Positions 36,101-49,988 of a stretch of DNA of 64,000 bases are shown here, one piece after another (within the stretch, counting starts at the first letter, position 1; each line of letters opens with the position of its first letter). The position numbers and the translations under genes are program-made. Location: positions 682,001-746,000 of the forward strand of contig JBBELK010000057.1 in NCBI GenBank assembly GCA_037783545.1. The letters are read 5' to 3'. The notes beneath the pieces are model-generated. The model searched no databases, was not told the DNA's origin, and saw nothing but the letters and a program-made list of their open reading frames with translations. Source of the DNA: Henricia sp. BOLD:AAB3569. Lineage: Eukaryota > Echinodermata > Asteroidea > Spinulosida > Echinasteridae.

Positions 36101-37260
36101 TTGGCACAAGGAAAAGCTAAACGCTGGGCATCTGCTGACCAATGATTGGTGTTTTCACATTGTAATAAAGGACACTTTTATAAATTTGTTTCTGTTTTTA
36201 ATATGTAGTAATGCCTATTCAGTATTTATCCACACTATAATCCGTTCGTGGTGGAACAGCAGTGTACTTGGCAAATGCCATTTTCCTCATCATGTTTTGA
36301 GAAAACAGGCAAGAGCATTTGATCGGAAGGTTTCTTACATTATCCCTTGAGTACGTATGCTGGACAACAGAACAACCAGGACAGATAGTCACAAATACAA
36401 CGCAGTGTTACGGTTTGTGTGTGAAACGTTGAGAAACGTTAATAAATGCCTGTAGCCTATCAAGTTGCTGGATTTTTGCGCATGCTCACTTAGCCTTACT
36501 TTTTAACACCAGTAAAATTTACACCAAGATATTGAATAGGATATAAAAATCAGAATATACATCTGGAACAACTCCATCATGAGAAGTGTGGAAAGAACAC
36601 GTATACATAAACATGCGCTCCTATACTTTTTTTTTCAACAGCCTTCTGGTAAAATAGTCGAGATATTTGGCCCGAGATACCCAACATGTAGGGCATATAC
36701 AAAAAGATTTATGCACTAAAAAAAAATGAAACTGACATGAAGTAAATTTTAAACGAGACAAAAGAGTAAATATTACACAAAACTATGTTATTGTTGCATT
36801 TTTTGTTAGTGTGCTTTATGTTGAATTTAATCAAAAAGTGGCCAAGCACATTTACCCAAACGTTGGATAATTAACTTTTAACCAACGATTAGATATGCAC
36901 ATATCTACCCAAACATTGGCTTATAGAATTTAACCAACAATTGTACATACAATACCATGTACCCAAGGGTATTTTGCGCCCCAAAGATGGGCATGTTGAT
37001 ATTTGAACCAAGTTGGGTAAAAGTTGGTAGAATGCGCCCTGTTTTGTGTTGAAAATTCCCCAATAACTGGAGATAAATGTCATGAGTGTATCATTTGCTC
37101 AGCGTTTTAATACTTTCAGCACACGGCATAATAAGTGCCCAATAAATGGACACCCTTTGACCAACGTAACTTGGGATGAGAGAAAAATCGTAAGGGCTGT
37201 ATAGAACTTCAAACGTTACCAACGTTGGTCGCTTGGATAGTTTACCCAACAGAACATTTT
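33170..37260. mobile_element. Nested foldback region with ACCCAAACGTTGG-type units
   Basis: The outer arms (about 33170-33345 and 37060-37255) are inverted copies sharing AAGCGACCAACGTTGGT, GGGTGTCCATTTATTGGGC and CTCATGACATTTATCTC. Between them lie a 452-bp MITE with CACTGTAAAAA ends (33326-33777) and the element at 34055-36179. No ORF of note is present. Confidence 0.7.
34055..36179. mobile_element. 2.1-kb foldback element with tandem units in its arms
   Basis: The ends AAAAGTGTCCTCTAGTACGA and (inverted) GGACACTTTT share a block around CACCAATCATTGGTCAGCAGA. The arms consist of roughly 65-bp units containing TTACCCAAACGTTGGAT and ACCAACAATTGG. The right half folds on a palindrome centred near 35605, with CCCCAAAGATGGGCATGTTG on both sides. 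AT-rich palindromes of TTTACGGTAAAT lie at 35310-35362. Confidence 0.75.
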
Positions 37261-37663
37261 CTGCATATGTTGACGAAATATGACCCAACAAACGTCCAAA
37301 TGAAATTCTCCAACTTTGTTTTACCCAAAATTGTGTACAGTATACTTTGAAGCGCCCTCTCTTCTCTTGTCTTCACAATCTCCAACAGATGGATAATATT
37401 TTGTTTGTCTGTATAATATGCTCAACCTTTTAATACTTTCAGCAAGAGGTAAACAAATACCCAATAAATAGCCGCTGTTTCCCCAATTTACAGAACGTTG
37501 CATGTAACCAACGTTGGTGTTCTGGATGTTTTACCCAACAGAACATTTTCTGCATATGTTGACGAAATATGACCCAACAAACGTCAAAATGAAATTCTCC
37601 AAATTTATTTTACCCAGCATTTTTTACAGTGTACCACTCTAACGTTATATTAAAATAACCCCC

Positions 37664-39006
37664 TTGCAATATAACACCACCCAAACAAACCAAAGGCGAT
37701 GGCGAAAAGGAAACTCAACAAAAACAAAAAAAGATCACTATGCCAAACCATGGCCAAACCAAATGAAACAGCGGGAAACACAAGCAGAAAATTGCGAACG
37801 ATTCATAACCAACCTATCCAAAACCAAACTTTCAGAAACTGAAAAAAAAAGCATTGGGCAAAGGATTGAATTTCGTCCTAACACCTGCTAATAAACCAAC
37901 ACGAAAATCCTTACTGAGCGACCTCAAAACTTTCACCCGAAGAATGAGAGTGTCATTCCTAATGCACAAAAAACAATCCCAACCACACCCATTTAAACAA
38001 TCGTCTAAATGGCAACCAACAACTACCCCCAGCACAACGCTGGAAACCTATCTGGAAGCCACAAAATATGAAATTGCCCATACCCGACTACAAAATCGGT
38101 CAACAAACATGACCAAACCAGAACTAGCCGCAATAACCAACCTTAAGAAAAACAAAGAAATCGTAATCAAACCCTATGACAAAGGAAGAGGTATCTGCAT
38201 TATGAACCGAACCGACTACCTAGAAGTAGGAAACAAACACCTTCAGTCCATACATTACTCTGAATATTGGACCATGACATAACTCCCCAACCAATAACCT
38301 TGGTTCGAAACGTACTGACGGAAATGAGAAATAACAACTATATTATATTAGATGGACCTACTCTCGAATACCTAAAACCACTACCACACAACTGCGAATG
38401 CCCAACCATGTACTTCCTCCCGAAAATACATAAAACCCCACCCCCGGGAGAACCTTTCGTTGGAAGACCAATAATCAGTGGTTGTAAAAGCCCAACCACC
38501 AGGATATCTGAATACATCGACTACTTCCTTCTCCCAATCGTAACCACGCAACCAACATGTCCGCGACACAGCAGACATACTGCGTAAATTGGAAGGTAAA
38601 CAATTCTCAGAAAATATCCTCATAACCAGTATCGACGTGGTATCTATGTACACAAACGTCAGACAAACAGAAGCAATAAACTGCGTCTGCAATACCTTCA
38701 ACCGAACCAACCACAACTATGCCGTTACCAAACCACCAACCACATACATCCGGAGACTTCTGGAACTAATCCTTGGCCGAAACTGTTTCCAATTTTGCAA
38801 CAAATTCTACCTCAAAAAAATTGGTTGCGCAATGGGCTCCATCTCAAGCCCCGAAATCTGCGACATAACCCTACATGAACTGGAGAAAACAATCCTCAAA
38901 GAGGCCAAAAATATCCTAACATGGTGGCGCTACAAAGATGACATACTAGTTATCTATGACGGAAAACTAAACGATTTCCAAAAACTCATCGAAACAATGA
39001 ACCAAA
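37664..39006 (+). pseudogene. Penelope-like element reverse transcriptase, copy 1 (interrupted)
   Basis: Frames 37854-38282, 38267-38587 and 38589-39006 successively carry PLE blocks: IVIKPYDKGRGICI, MYFLPKIHK, RPIISGCKSPTTRISEYID, then SIDVVSMYTNV (motif A), GCAMGSISSPE (motif B) and WWRYKDDILVIYD (motif C). All catalytic aspartates are present. Frameshifts lie near 37850 (poly-A), 38275 and 38560. The coding is then cut at 39007 by the foldback transposon; the missing C-terminus resumes at 50291. Its promoter and 5' end are not recognised. Confidence 0.9.
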
Positions 39007-40004
39007 GTCCATGGGCCAAGACACTTGTCGGTACCATATTGGGGGACAAAGGCTCATCATATTTTTTTGAAAGATGACCACCTTGGGCACATTTTTTGGT
39101 ATGATGGACACTCTCAAGTGGTAGTTTTATACCATTTTGGTGAAAAAACATGTTTTTTTTGGGACAAAATCACGTTTTTTAATATTTTCCTTATAAAAAG
39201 AGTTTGCAGGCTTAAATGAAAAATCTAACGAGTGGATATTGTGAGCAGTGAAATCGTTGATTTTTTAAAATGGTTTGTTTCATCTTTTTTGCAATGGTTG
39301 CCATGGCAACAGCCGTTTTGGGGCAAAAAACACAATTTTTGTTAATAAACCTTTACAAATTTATATTACAGGATTCATATGGAATATTGGGCTACTTCCA
39401 ACAGCAAACTCATTGTGAGATACCCAGGCAGTTTTTATGTATCTTAGAGTACAGTACATGTAGATATAATAGTGAATTTTGGGCCAAAAAAACATCATTT
39501 TCGAATTGCCGTTTTGGGGTAAAATCATGTTTTTAAATATTTTCCTTATAAAAAGAGTTTGCAGGCTTAAATAAAAAATCTAACAAGTGGATATTGTGAG
39601 CAGTGGAATCGTTGATTTTTTTAAATGGTTTGTTTTATCTTTTTTTCAATGGTTGCCATGGCAACCCAAAATTGTGTACAGTATACTTTGAAGCGCCCTC
39701 TCTTCTCTTGTCTTCACAATCTCCAACGGATGGATAATATTTTGTTTGTCTGTATAATATGCTCAACCTTTTAATACTTTCAGCAAGAGGTAAACAAATA
39801 CCCAATAAATAGCCGCTGTTTCCCCAATTTACAGAACGTTGCATGTAACCAACGTTGGTGTTCTGGATGTTTTACCCAACAGAACATTTTCTGCATATGT
39901 TGACGAAATATGACCCAACAAACGTCAAAATGAAATTCTCCAAATTTATTTTACCCAGCATTTTTTACAGTGTACCACTCTAACGTTATATTAAAACAAC
40001 CCCC

Positions 40005-41347
40005 TTGCAATATAACACCACCCAAACAAACCAAAGGCGATGGCGAAAAGGAAACTCAACAAAAACAAAAAAAGATCACTATGCCAAACCATGGCCAAAC
40101 CAAATGAAACAGCGGGAAACACAAGCAGAAAATTGCGAACGATTCATAACCAACCTATCCAAAACCAAACTTTCAGAAACTGAAAAAAAAAGCATTGGGC
40201 AAAGGATTGAATTTCGTCCTAACACCTGCTAATAAACCAACACGAAAATCCTTACTGAGCGACCTCAAAACTTTCACCCGAAGAATGAGAGTGTCATTCC
40301 TAATGCACAAAAAACAATCCCAACCACACCCATTTAAACAATCGTCTAAATGGCAACCAACAACTACCCCCAGCACAACGCTGGAAACCTATCTGGAAGC
40401 CACAAAATATGAAATTGCCCATACCCGACTACAAAATCGGTCAACAAACATGACCAAACCAGAACTAGCCGCAATAACCAACCTTAAGAAAAACAAAGAA
40501 ATCGTAATCAAACCCTATGACAAAGGAAGAGGTATCTGCATTATGAACCGAACCGACTACCTAGAAGTAGGAAACAAACACCTTCAGTCCATACATTACT
40601 CTGAATATTGGACCATGACATAACTCCCCAACCAATAACCTTGGTTCGAAACGTACTGACGGAAATGAGAAATAACAACTACATTATATTAGATGGACCT
40701 ACTCTCGAATACCTAAAACCACTACCACACAACTGCGAATGCCCAACCATGTACTTCCTCCTGAAAATACATAAAACCCCACCCCCGGGAGAACCTTTCG
40801 TTGGAAGACCAATAATCAGTGGTTGTAAAAGCCCAACCACCAGGATATCTGAATACATCGACTACTTCCTTCTCCCAATCGTAACCACGCAACCAACATG
40901 TCCGCGACACAGCAGACATACTGCGTAAATTGGAAGGTAAACAATTCTCAGAAAATATCCTCATAACCAGTATCGACGTGGTATCTATGTACACAAACGT
41001 CAGACAAACAGAAGCAATAAACTGCGTCTGCAATACCTTCAACCGAACCAACCACAACTATGCCGTTACCAAACCACCAACCACATACATCCGGAGACTT
41101 CTGGAACTAATCCTTGGCCGAAACTGTTTCCAATTTTGCAACAAATTCTACCTCAAAAAAATTGGTTGCGCAATGGGCTCCATCTCAAGCCCCGAAATCT
41201 GCGACATAACCCTACATGAACTGGAGAAAACAATCCTCAAAGAGGCCAAAAATATCCTAACATGGTGGCGCTACAAAGATGACATACTAGTTATCTATGA
41301 CGGAAAACTAAACGATTTCCAAAAACTCATCGAAACAATGAACCAAA
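40005..41347 (+). pseudogene. Penelope-like element reverse transcriptase, copy 2
   Basis: This is the second copy of the same interrupted PLE, produced by the 2,341-bp duplication. It has the same blocks and the same frameshifts. One visible change puts Leu for Pro in the FLPKIHK block (FLLKIHK). It is also cut at the foldback end, near 41348. Confidence 0.9.
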
Positions 41348-41663
41348 GTCCATGGGCCAAGACACTTGTCGGTACCATATTGGGGGACAAAGGCTCATCA
41401 TATTTTTTTGAAAGATGACCACCTTGGGCACATTTTTTGGTATGATGGACACTCTCAAGTGGTAGTTTTATACCATTTTGGTGAAAAAACATGTTTTTTT
41501 GGGACAAAATCACGTTTTTTAATATTTTCCTTATAAAAAGAGTTTGCAGGCTTAAATGAAAAATCTAACAAGTGGATATTGTGAGCAGTGAAATCGTTGA
41601 TTTTTAAAAATGGTTTGTTTCATCTTTTTTGCAATGGTTGCCATGGCAACAGCCGTTTTGGGG

Positions 41664-44600
41664 CAAAAAACACAATTTTTGTTAATAAACCTTTACAAAT
41701 TTATATTACAGGATTCATATGGAATATTGGGCTACTTCCAACAGCAAACTCATTGTGAGATACCCAGGCAGTTTTTATGTATCTTAGAGTACAGTACATG
41801 TAGATATAATAGTGAATTTTGGGCCAAAAAAACATCATTTTCGAATTGCCGTTTTGGGGTAAAATCATGTTTTTTTAATATTTTCCTTATAAAAAGAGTT
41901 TGCAGGCTTAAATAAAAAATCTAACAAGTGGATATTGTGAGCAGTGGAATCGTTGATTTTTTTAAATGGTTTGTTTTATCTTTTTTTCAATGGTTGCCAT
42001 GGCAACAGCCGTTTTGGGGGCAAAAAAACACAATTTTTGGTAATAAAACTTTACAAATTTATATTACAGGATTCATATGGAATATTGGGCTACTTCCAAA
42101 AGCCAACTCATTGTGAGATACCCAGGCAGTTTTTAGGTACCATATTAAGGCGCTACCAGGTGAAATTGTACATTTTTTGACAAAAACGTCATTTGAGATT
42201 CGTCGTTTTGTGGTAAATTCACGTGTTATTTTATTATTATTTTCTGCTAAAATTGGTATGTGTACACCAACACAAACATATCGCGACAAGCATGCAGAAG
42301 CGTTGATTTTTGTTAAGGCTTATTAATATTTGTCTCAATGGTTAAACATTACAATAGCCATTTTGGGGCAAAACCACAATTTGTGGTAATTTAAAACTCC
42401 ACATTCAAGGATTCATATAGAATACTAGAGTCTTTCCAACTGCAACCCCACTCTGAGATACGCAGACAAGTCACACCCAAGTTCATGTACCAGGTATCTG
42501 ATTGTTTGACAACGAGAAATAGTGACTCCAAGTTGAGGGCTGACCTCATGATTCACTTGACTGATTTGTATGTGATAAAGATGCGATAAAGACTATTTTT
42601 TCATGTAAGAAATTCCCTATCAGGATCCGGGGAAACATAGATTCTGAGGTTGCCAGGTTTGACCTGGACGCTTTCTTTTGGACACCCTGTATATTTAGTG
42701 ACAGTGAACCGCTGATGATAGTTCATATTATGAGTGACAGGTCATCATAATGGCGAGGCATATCCCTGTCAACCACTACTGTGAGTGGCAGGCAGTGTGA
42801 GTGGCAGACAACTGGTGGTATGCCACCGGCTGCTTTTATGGTGGTCCGGAATGGCTGGCCAGTGGTTTGCTGGCGGTTTTGTCGCGGAAGACCACTTGTG
42901 GTTTGCTGCTGGATACCGCTCGTAGTTTGCTGGCGGTTTTAGAGTGGCAGACCACTGGTGGTTTGCCACTGGCTACCGCTAGTGGTTTGCTGGCAGTTTT
43001 AGAATGGCTGACCAATGGTGGTGTGACGCTGGCTACCGCTATAGTAGTCCGCTGGCAGTTCAGAAGCGGCAGACCACTCGTGGTTTGACGCTGCCGCCAG
43101 GTGTCTGCTGGCGGTTTAGGTGCGACATACCACTGGTGGTTTTTGGTGGTTTTTGGATACCGCCGGTGGTTTTTTGGTCAGCATGTCGATGCCGATCAGC
43201 CGCCTGCCAGCCGACGGCGATCTGACGGTGGCTTGCGCACTGGATTATTACTACTGGTCATTCCAATCACTTTAAATCAATCCGAAAACCTAGCTCAGCT
43301 CCCTGAAGGTATACATTACCGCCCGGTTGCATGTTATGCACACAACAGTTAATTATCAAACATCTCCTTTACAGGCTTACATGTACTCTTTTTTTTCACC
43401 TCAGATGATATTAACAGAAAAGTGCCTTGCTCAAGGGTACACACACCATATGCGGGCAGGTCACTTACCCAGAATCCTTTGAAATCCTTTGCGGTCTTCA
43501 GTTCAAGCAACCGTTCTCCTCGGCCATAGACCGATCCAGTAAGCCCCGCCCACGTATAAACGCGGCTAGTAACGTCGAAGTGCGCATAATCATCAGATTA
43601 ACCAAGTAGATTACCATTGTCCTTCAGAATGATTAATTGGTGGAAATTGTTAAGGCGGGGCTTAAACGCTCCTGGATTGGTATATTCCTCAACGGCCATG
43701 ATGTTTTTGTTTCAAAATGTACAATTCCGCCTACATGTACTGTACCGAAAAACTGCCTGGCTATCCCAGAATGGGTTTGACAAACCACCTACAAATAATC
43801 AACGCCCCACTGCTTACAATATTCATTTTTAAAGATTTTTTCATTTAAGCCTGCAAACTCTTTTAATAAGGAAAATCTAAACGTGATTTTACCCCAAAAC
43901 AGCAATTCTAAAATGTTGTTTTTGGCCCAAAACGTACCATTCCGCCTACATGTACTGTACTCTAATGTACCTAAAAAGTGCCTGGGTATCTCAGAATGAG
44001 TTTGCCGTTGGAAGTAGCCCAATATTCTATATGAATCCTGTAATATGAATTTTTAAAGTCTTAATACCAAAAATTGTGTTTTTTGTCCCAAAACGGCTGT
44101 TGCCATGGCAACCATTGAAAAAAATCAACGCTTTCACTGCTCACAATATCCACTTTTTTTGATTTTTCATTTAAGCCTGCAAACTCTTTTTATAAGGAAA
44201 ATCTCAAAAAACGTGATTTTACCCCAAAACAGCAATTCTAAAATGTTGTTTTTGGCCCAAAATGTACCTTTATGCCTACATGTACTGTACTCTAAGGTAC
44301 CTGAAAACTGCCTGGGTATCTCACAATGAATTTGCCTTTGGAAGTAGCCCAATATTCCATATGAATCCTGTAATATGAATTTTAAAAGTGTTAATACCCA
44401 AAATTGTGTTTTTTTCCCCAAAACGGCTGTTGCCATGGCAAAAAACACAATTTTTGTTAATAAACCTTTACAAATTTATATTACAGGATTCATATGGAAT
44501 ATTGGGCTACTTCCAACAGCAAACTCATTGTGAGATACCCAGGCAGTTTTTATGTATCTTAGAGTACAGTACATGTAGATATAATAGTGAATTTTGGGCC

Positions 44601-47600
44601 AAAAAAACATCATTTTCGAATTGCCGTTTTGGGGTAAAATCATGTTTTTTTAATATTTTCCTTATAAAAAGAGTTTGCAGGCTTAAATAAAAAATCTAAC
44701 AAGTGGATATTGTGAGCAGTGGAATCGTTGATTTTTTTAAATGGTTTGTTTTATCTTTTTTTCAATGGTTGCCATGGCAACAGCCGTTTTGGGGGCAAAA
44801 AAACACAATTTTTGGTAATAAAACTTTACAAATTTATATTACAGGATTCATATGGAATATTGGGCTACTTCCAAAAGCCAACTCATTGTGAGATACCCAG
44901 GCAGTTTTTAGGTACCATATTAAGGCGCTACCAGGTGAAATTGTACATTTTTTGACAAAAACGTCATTTGAGATTCGTCGTTTTGTGGTAAATTCACGTG
45001 TTATTTTATTATTATTTTCTGCTAAAATTGGTATGTGTACACCAACACAAACATATCGCGACAAGCATGCAGAAGCGTTGATTTTTGTTAAGGCTTATTA
45101 ATATTTGTCTCAATGGTTAAACATTACAATAGCCATTTTGGGGCAAAACCACAATTTGTGGTAATTTAAAACTCCACATTCAAGGATTCATATAGAATAC
45201 TAGAGTCTTTCCAACTGCAACCCCACTCTGAGATACGCAGACAAGTCACACCCAAGTTCATGTACCAGGTATCTGATTGTTTGACAACGAGAAATAGTGA
45301 CTCCAAGTTGAGGGCTGACCTCATGATTCACTTGACTGATTTGTATGTGATAAAGATGCGATAAAGACTATTTTTTCATGTAAGAAATTCCCTATCAGGA
45401 TCCGGGGAAACATAGATTCTGAGGTTGCCAGGTTTGACCTGGACGCTTTCTTTTGGACACCCTGTATATTTAGTGACAGTGAACCGCTGATGATAGTTCA
45501 TATTATGAGTGACAGGTCATCATAATGGCGAGGCATATCCCTGTCAACCACTACTGTGAGTGGCAGGCAGTGTGAGTGGCAGACAACTGGTGGTATGCCA
45601 CCGGCTGCTTTTATGGTGGTCCGGAATGGCTGGCCAGTGGTTTGCTGGCGGTTTTGTCGCGGAAGACCACTTGTGGTTTGCTGCTGGATACCGCTCGTAG
45701 TTTGCTGGCGGTTTTAGAGTGGCAGACCACTGGTGGTTTGCCACTGGCTACCGCTAGTGGTTTGCTGGCAGTTTTAGAATGGCTGACCAATGGTGGTGTG
45801 ACGCTGGCTACCGCTATAGTAGTCCGCTGGCAGTTCAGAAGCGGCAGACCACTCGTGGTTTGACGCTGCCGCCAGGTGTCTGCTGGCGGTTTAGGTGCGA
45901 CATACCACTGGTGGTTTTTGGTGGTTTTTGGATACCGCCGGTGGTTTTTTGGTCAGCATGTCGATGCCGATCAGCCGCCTGCCAGCCGACGGCGATCTGA
46001 CGGTGGCTTGCGCACTGGATTATTACTACTGGTCATTCCAATCACTTTAAATCAATCCGAAAACCTAGCTCAGCTCCCTGAAGGTATACATTACCGCCCG
46101 GTTGCATGTTATGCACACAACAGTTAATTATCAAACATCTCCTTTACAGGCTTACATGTACTCTTTTTTTTCACCTCAGATGATATTAACAGAAAAGTGC
46201 CTTGCTCAAGGGTACACACACCATATGCGGGCAGGTCACTTACCCAGAATCCTTTGAAATCCTTTGCGGTCTTCAGTTCAAGCAACCGTTCTCCTCGGCC
46301 ATAGACCGATCCAGTAAGCCCCGCCCACGTATAAACGCGGCTAGTAACGTCGAAGTGCGCATAATCATCAGATTAACCAAGTAGATTACCATTGTCCTTC
46401 AGAATGATTAATTGGTGGAAATTGTTAAGGCGGGGCTTAAACGCTCCTGGATTGGTATATTCCTCAACGGCCATGATGTTTTTGTTTCAAAATGTACAAT
46501 TCCGCCTACATGTACTGTACCGAAAAACTGCCTGGCTATCCCAGAATGGGTTTGACAAACCACCTACAAATAATCAACGCCCCACTGCTTACAATATTCA
46601 TTTTTAAAGATTTTTTCATTTAAGCCTGCAAACTCTTTTAATAAGGAAAATCTAAACGTGATTTTACCCCAAAACAGCAATTCTAAAATGTTGTTTTTGG
46701 CCCAAAACGTACCATTCCGCCTACATGTACTGTACTCTAATGTACCTAAAAAGTGCCTGGGTATCTCAGAATGAGTTTGCCGTTGGAAGTAGCCCAATAT
46801 TCTATATGAATCCTGTAATATGAATTTTTAAAGTCTTAATACCAAAAATTGTGTTTTTTGTCCCAAAACGGCTGTTGCCATGGCAACCATTGAAAAAAAT
46901 CAACGCTTTCACTGCTCACAATATCCACTTTTTTTGATTTTTCATTTAAGCCTGCAAACTCTTTTTATAAGGAAAATCTCAAAAAACGTGATTTTACCCC
47001 AAAACAGCAATTCTAAAATGTTGTTTTTGGCCCAAAATGTACCTTTATGCCTACATGTACTGTACTCTAAGGTACCTGAAAACTGCCTGGGTATCTCACA
47101 ATGAATTTGCCTTTGGAAGTAGCCCAATATTCCATATGAATCCTGTAATATGAATTTTAAAAGTGTTAATACCCAAAATTGTGTTTTTTTCCCCAAAACG
47201 GCTGTTGCCATGGCAAAAAACACAATTTTTGTTAATAAACCTTTACAAATTTATATTACAGGATTCATATGGAATATTGGGCTACTTCCAACAGCAAACT
47301 CATTGTGAGATACCCAGGCAGTTTTTATGTATCTTAGAGTACAGTACATGTAGATATAATAGTGAATTTTGGGCCAAAAAAACATCATTTTCGAATTGCC
47401 GTTTTGGGGTAAAATCATGTTTTTTTAATATTTTCCTTATAAAAAGAGTTTGCAGGCTTAAATAAAAAATCTAACAAGTGGATATTGTGAGCAGTGGAAT
47501 CGTTGATTTTTTTAAATGGTTTGTTTTATCTTTTTTTCAATGGTTGCCATGGCAACAGCCGTTTTGGGGGCAAAAAAACACAATTTTTGGTAATAAAACT

Positions 47601-49988
47601 TTACAAATTTATATTACAGGATTCATATGGAATATTGGGCTACTTCCAAAAGCCAACTCATTGTGAGATACCCAGGCAGTTTTTAGGTACCATATTAAGG
47701 CGCTACCAGGTGAAATTGTACATTTTTTGACAAAAACGTCATTTGAGATTCGTCGTTTTGTGGTAAATTCACGTGTTATTTTATTATTATTTTCTGCTAA
47801 AATTGGTATGTGTACACCAACACAAACATATCGCGACAAGCATGCAGAAGCGTTGATTTTTGTTAAGGCTTATTAATATTTGTCTCAATGGTTAAACATT
47901 ACAATAGCCATTTTGGGGCAAAACCACAATTTGTGGTAATTTAAAACTCCACATTCAAGGATTCATATAGAATACTAGAGTCTTTCCAACTGCAACCCCA
48001 CTCTGAGATACGCAGACAAGTCACACCCAAGTTCATGTACCAGGTATCTGATTGTTTGACAACGAGAAATAGTGACTCCAAGTTGAGGGCTGACCTCATG
48101 ATTCACTTGACTGATTTGTATGTGATAAAGATGCGATAAAGACTATTTTTTCATGTAAGAAATTCCCTATCAGGATCCGGGGAAACATAGATTCTGAGGT
48201 TGCCAGGTTTGACCTGGACGCTTTCTTTTGGACACCCTGTATATTTAGTGACAGTGAACCGCTGATGATAGTTCATATTATGAGTGACAGGTCATCATAA
48301 TGGCGAGGCATATCCCTGTCAACCACTACTGTGAGTGGCAGGCAGTGTGAGTGGCAGACAACTGGTGGTATGCCACCGGCTGCTTTTATGGTGGTCCGGA
48401 ATGGCTGGCCAGTGGTTTGCTGGCGGTTTTGTCGCGGAAGACCACTTGTGGTTTGCTGCTGGATACCGCTCGTAGTTTGCTGGCGGTTTTAGAGTGGCAG
48501 ACCACTGGTGGTTTGCCACTGGCTACCGCTAGTGGTTTGCTGGCAGTTTTAGAATGGCTGACCAATGGTGGTGTGACGCTGGCTACCGCTATAGTAGTCC
48601 GCTGGCAGTTCAGAAGCGGCAGACCACTCGTGGTTTGACGCTGCCGCCAGGTGTCTGCTGGCGGTTTAGGTGCGACATACCACTGGTGGTTTTTGGTGGT
48701 TTTTGGATACCGCCGGTGGTTTTTTGGTCAGCATGTCGATGCCGATCAGCCGCCTGCCAGCCGACGGCGATCTGACGGTGGCTTGCGCACTGGATTATTA
48801 CTACTGGTCATTCCAATCACTTTAAATCAATCCGAAAACCTAGCTCAGCTCCCTGAAGGTATACATTACCGCCCGGTTGCATGTTATGCACACAACAGTT
48901 AATTATCAAACATCTCCTTTACAGGCTTACATGTACTCTTTTTTTTCACCTCAGATGATATTAACAGAAAAGTGCCTTGCTCAAGGGTACACACACCATA
49001 TGCGGGCAGGTCACTTACCCAGAATCCTTTGAAATCCTTTGCGGTCTTCAGTTCAAGCAACCGTTCTCCTCGGCCATAGACCGATCCAGTAAGCCCCGCC
49101 CACGTATAAACGCGGCTAGTAACGTCGAAGTGCGCATAATCATCAGATTAACCAAGTAGATTACCATTGTCCTTCAGAATGATTAATTGGTGGAAATTGT
49201 TAAGGCGGGGCTTAAACGCTCCTGGATTGGTATATTCCTCAACGGCCATGATGTTTTTGTTTCAAAATGTACAATTCCGCCTACATGTACTGTACCGAAA
49301 AACTGCCTGGCTATCCCAGAATGGGTTTGACAAACCACCTACAAATAATCAACGCCCCACTGCTTACAATATTCATTTTTAAAGATTTTTTCATTTAAGC
49401 CTGCAAACTCTTTTAATAAGGAAAATCTAAACGTGATTTTACCCCAAAACAGCAATTCTAAAATGTTGTTTTTGGCCCAAAACGTACCATTCCGCCTACA
49501 TGTACTGTACTCTAATGTACCTAAAAAGTGCCTGGGTATCTCAGAATGAGTTTGCCGTTGGAAGTAGCCCAATATTCTATATGAATCCTGTAATATGAAT
49601 TTTTAAAGTCTTAATACCAAAAATTGTGTTTTTTGTCCCAAAACGGCTGTTGCCATGGCAACCATTGAAAAAAATCAACGCTTTCACTGCTCACAATATC
49701 CACTTTTTTTGATTTTTCATTTAAGCCTGCAAACTCTTTTTATAAGGAAAATCTCAAAAAACGTGATTTTACCCCAAAACAGCAATTCTAAAATGTTGTT
49801 TTTGGCCTAAAATGTACCTTTATGCCTACATGTACTGTACTCTAAGGTACCTGAAAACTGCCTGGGTATCTCACAATGAATTTGCCTTTGGAAGTAGCCC
49901 AATATTCCATATGAATCCTGTAATATGAATTTTAAAAGTGTTAATACCCAAAATTGTGTTTTTTTCCCCAAAACGGCTGTTGCCATGG
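41664..49988. repeat. 2,775-bp tandem repeat, three copies
   Basis: The units are 41664-44438, 44439-47213 and 47214-49988, essentially identical; one visible difference is GGCCTAAAATG at about 49806 against GGCCCAAAATG. Each unit is left-arm subrepeats, a GC-rich block, about 600 bp of unrecognised sequence, then right-arm subrepeats. The joins fall at GTTGCCATGGCA, within the palindrome. Confidence 0.95.
42780..43246 (+). repeat. GC-rich block related to the 8227-8523 MITE (also at 45555-46021 and 48330-48796)
   Basis: It has internal repeats of about 64 bp around CCACTGGTGGTTTGCCACTG and GCTACCGCTAGTGGTTTGC. It ends GGTGGCTTGCGCACTGG, the same end as the MITE copies at 8227-8523 and 9391-9641. 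The left terminal repeat is not recognisable. It is present once in each 2,775-bp unit. Confidence 0.7.

Larger units (their letters stand above)
37324..42004. repeat. 2,341-bp tandem duplication (two copies)
   Basis: 37324-39664 and 39665-42005 are near-identical, with only a few substitutions and short indels. Examples are ATTAAAATAACC/ATTAAAACAACC and CTCCCGAAAAT/CTCCTGAAAAT. Each holds the Penelope-like reverse transcriptase and the left arm of the inserted foldback transposon. The junction lies in GTTGCCATGGCAAC at 39652-39665. Confidence 0.95.

Noticed and set aside
42780-49000. Regularly spaced GC-rich repeats that might suggest a CRISPR-like array
   Set aside because: The repeats belong to near-identical 2,775-bp tandem units and a MITE relative in an animal genome. 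There are no spacers and no cas genes.
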